Positions 63,254 to 64,000 of a stretch of DNA of 64,000 nucleotides are shown here, piece after piece. Location: assembly GCA_903871805.1 (NCBI GenBank), contig CAIQIE010000248.1, positions 1 through 64,000 on the forward strand, written 5' to 3'. The DNA is from an uncultured Planctomycetaceae bacterium. GTDB lineage: Bacteria; Planctomycetota; Planctomycetia; Planctomycetales; Planctomycetaceae. Numbering within the stretch: position 1 is the stretch's first letter; each line of letters starts with the position of its first letter. The notes under the pieces are model-generated. The model was not told the DNA's origin. It ran no database searches and worked only from the letters and a program-made list of their open reading frames with translations. A program made the position numbers and the translations under genes.

Positions 63254-64000
63254 TTACCGGGCGAGTCTCTTCCGGGCAGCGGCCTGCGCGGCAACAACGT
63301 CCGCCGACCGCTTGGCGTCAGCCTCGGCCTTTTGCTCAGACGCTTTTCGCTGAAACCGCAATGGGTTCCACGATTTTTTTGCGGGCGGCTCCGGCGCGGC
63401 GGGGGGTTCCGGGGGCAGACTGGCTGGGCCGCGATAGTTACTGGAAGGACGCCATGATGATTTAGGTTCCGGGGCAGCCGTCTGAGACTTCAGGAAAGTT
63501 CCAGATGCCGTGCGTATCGCTTTGGGAGGTTGCTCGTCCGCAGACGTTTTACCGGCCTTCAGGACAGAGTGCCCGAAAGATTGTCGCTGATCGGCGCCCG
63601 AGCGGGAAACACTCTGTATATTTCCTGATTCTCCGTCCTCTTCCAGCAGAGAAGCCGGTGAGGTCACATCCTGGTAGGATTCCTGCAACATGGGGGAACC
63701 TTCGGGAACCAGCTCACCAGTGCCCTGAGGCGATGCCAGCGGCTCGTGCATGTTCCATGCTTCTGCCGGAAGATGAATTCGGTCCATTTCCCTTTGCTGG
63801 ATACTCTCGACCTGCTCGCTGTGCTCCAGAACAGTTGGTGTGAGGAATACCAGGAGTTCCTTGCGTTTCAGGCGATTGTAGTCGTAGCGAAAGAGCCGAC
63901 CAATGATTGGGATGTCTCCCAGCCAGGGAAGTTTCCTTGTCGCTGTGGTTTGATCATTCGAAATCATCCCACCCAGAACAATGGTATGTCCGGACTGAAC
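63254..64000 (-). CDS. gspD: type II secretion secretin GspD, C-terminal part
   Basis: The frame is open to the window edge, so this is the last 248 codons only. The visible start VQSGHTIVLGG then MISNDQTT continues to WLGDIPIIGRLFRYD and LLVFLTPTVL, the C-terminal secretin core of GspD, the outer-membrane pore. The remaining 190 residues are an unusual tail, Pro/Ser-rich and then Lys/Ala-rich, ending in AQAAARKRLAR. The track call begins at an internal Met (63967), which is not the real start. gspE follows on the same strand. The N-terminal domains lie beyond 64000. Confidence 0.93.
   Translation of the reverse strand, partial: VQSGHTIVLGGMISNDQTTATRKLPWLGDIPIIGRLFRYDYNRLKRKELLVFLTPTVLEHSEQVESIQQREMDRIHLPAEAWNMHEPLASPQGTGELVPEGSPMLQESYQDVTSPASLLEEDGESGNIQSVSRSGADQRQSFGHSVLKAGKTSADEQPPKAIRTASGTFLKSQTAAPEPKSSWRPSSNYRGPASLPPEPPAAPEPPAKKSWNPLRFQRKASEQKAEADAKRSADVVAAQAAARKRLAR

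Overview
The window looks like the chromosome of a member of the Planctomycetota. The main reasons are two Tat-exported DUF1501 proteins, many short secreted Tyr/Pro-rich proteins, long Pro/Ala-rich extensions on core proteins, a MfnE-like kinase of the type linked to tetrahydromethanopterin synthesis, and a type II secretion locus with planctomycete-like fused components. Genus cannot be fixed from sequence reading alone. No rRNA, tRNA, CRISPR array or intact insertion sequence was seen.

Layout. 1-60 is the start of a minus-strand gene that leaves the window. 0.6-12.9 kb is a plus-strand information-processing block: FHA protein, small protein, nusA, infB, rbfA, an endonuclease III-like protein with a degenerate active site, a large secreted TPR protein and ruvB. 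12.9-21.9 kb is mixed: gcvT (minus), small secreted proteins, a secretin with a neighbouring lipoprotein, a methyltransferase, a MfnE-like kinase and uppP. 22.0-26.3 kb holds a molybdopterin oxidoreductase and dnaA. 26.8-28.4 kb, between dnaA and parB, is a decayed minus-strand defence-type island: a zeta-like kinase with an in-frame TGA, a translationally coupled small partner, a frameshifted and truncated brxL (BREX Lon-like protein), and a headless restriction-endonuclease-like gene. 28.6-31.3 kb has an esterase, parB (no parA beside it) and a DUF167 gene, followed by a terminator and a REP-like palindrome. 31.5-45.6 kb is mostly minus strand: cupredoxin-like protein, yraN, two DUF1501 genes, a UvrD/PcrA helicase, putA, a Tat-exported sugar isomerase-like protein (plus) and a copper P-type ATPase.

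45.8-64.0 kb is the most coherent module: a type II secretion system (gspD partial, E, F, G, H, I, J, K, L, M) whose gene order is broken by a copper block (a SCO protein with a cysteine-pair tail and two paralogous Tat-exported multicopper oxidases), with copA at its edge. GspL looks like a PilM-PilN-type fusion and GspM like a PilO protein with an extra C-terminal PilP/GspC-like domain. A reasonable inference is that copper is exported by CopA, that SCO handles copper, and that the folded, Tat-exported oxidases may be secreted by this T2SS; this is not shown by the sequence.
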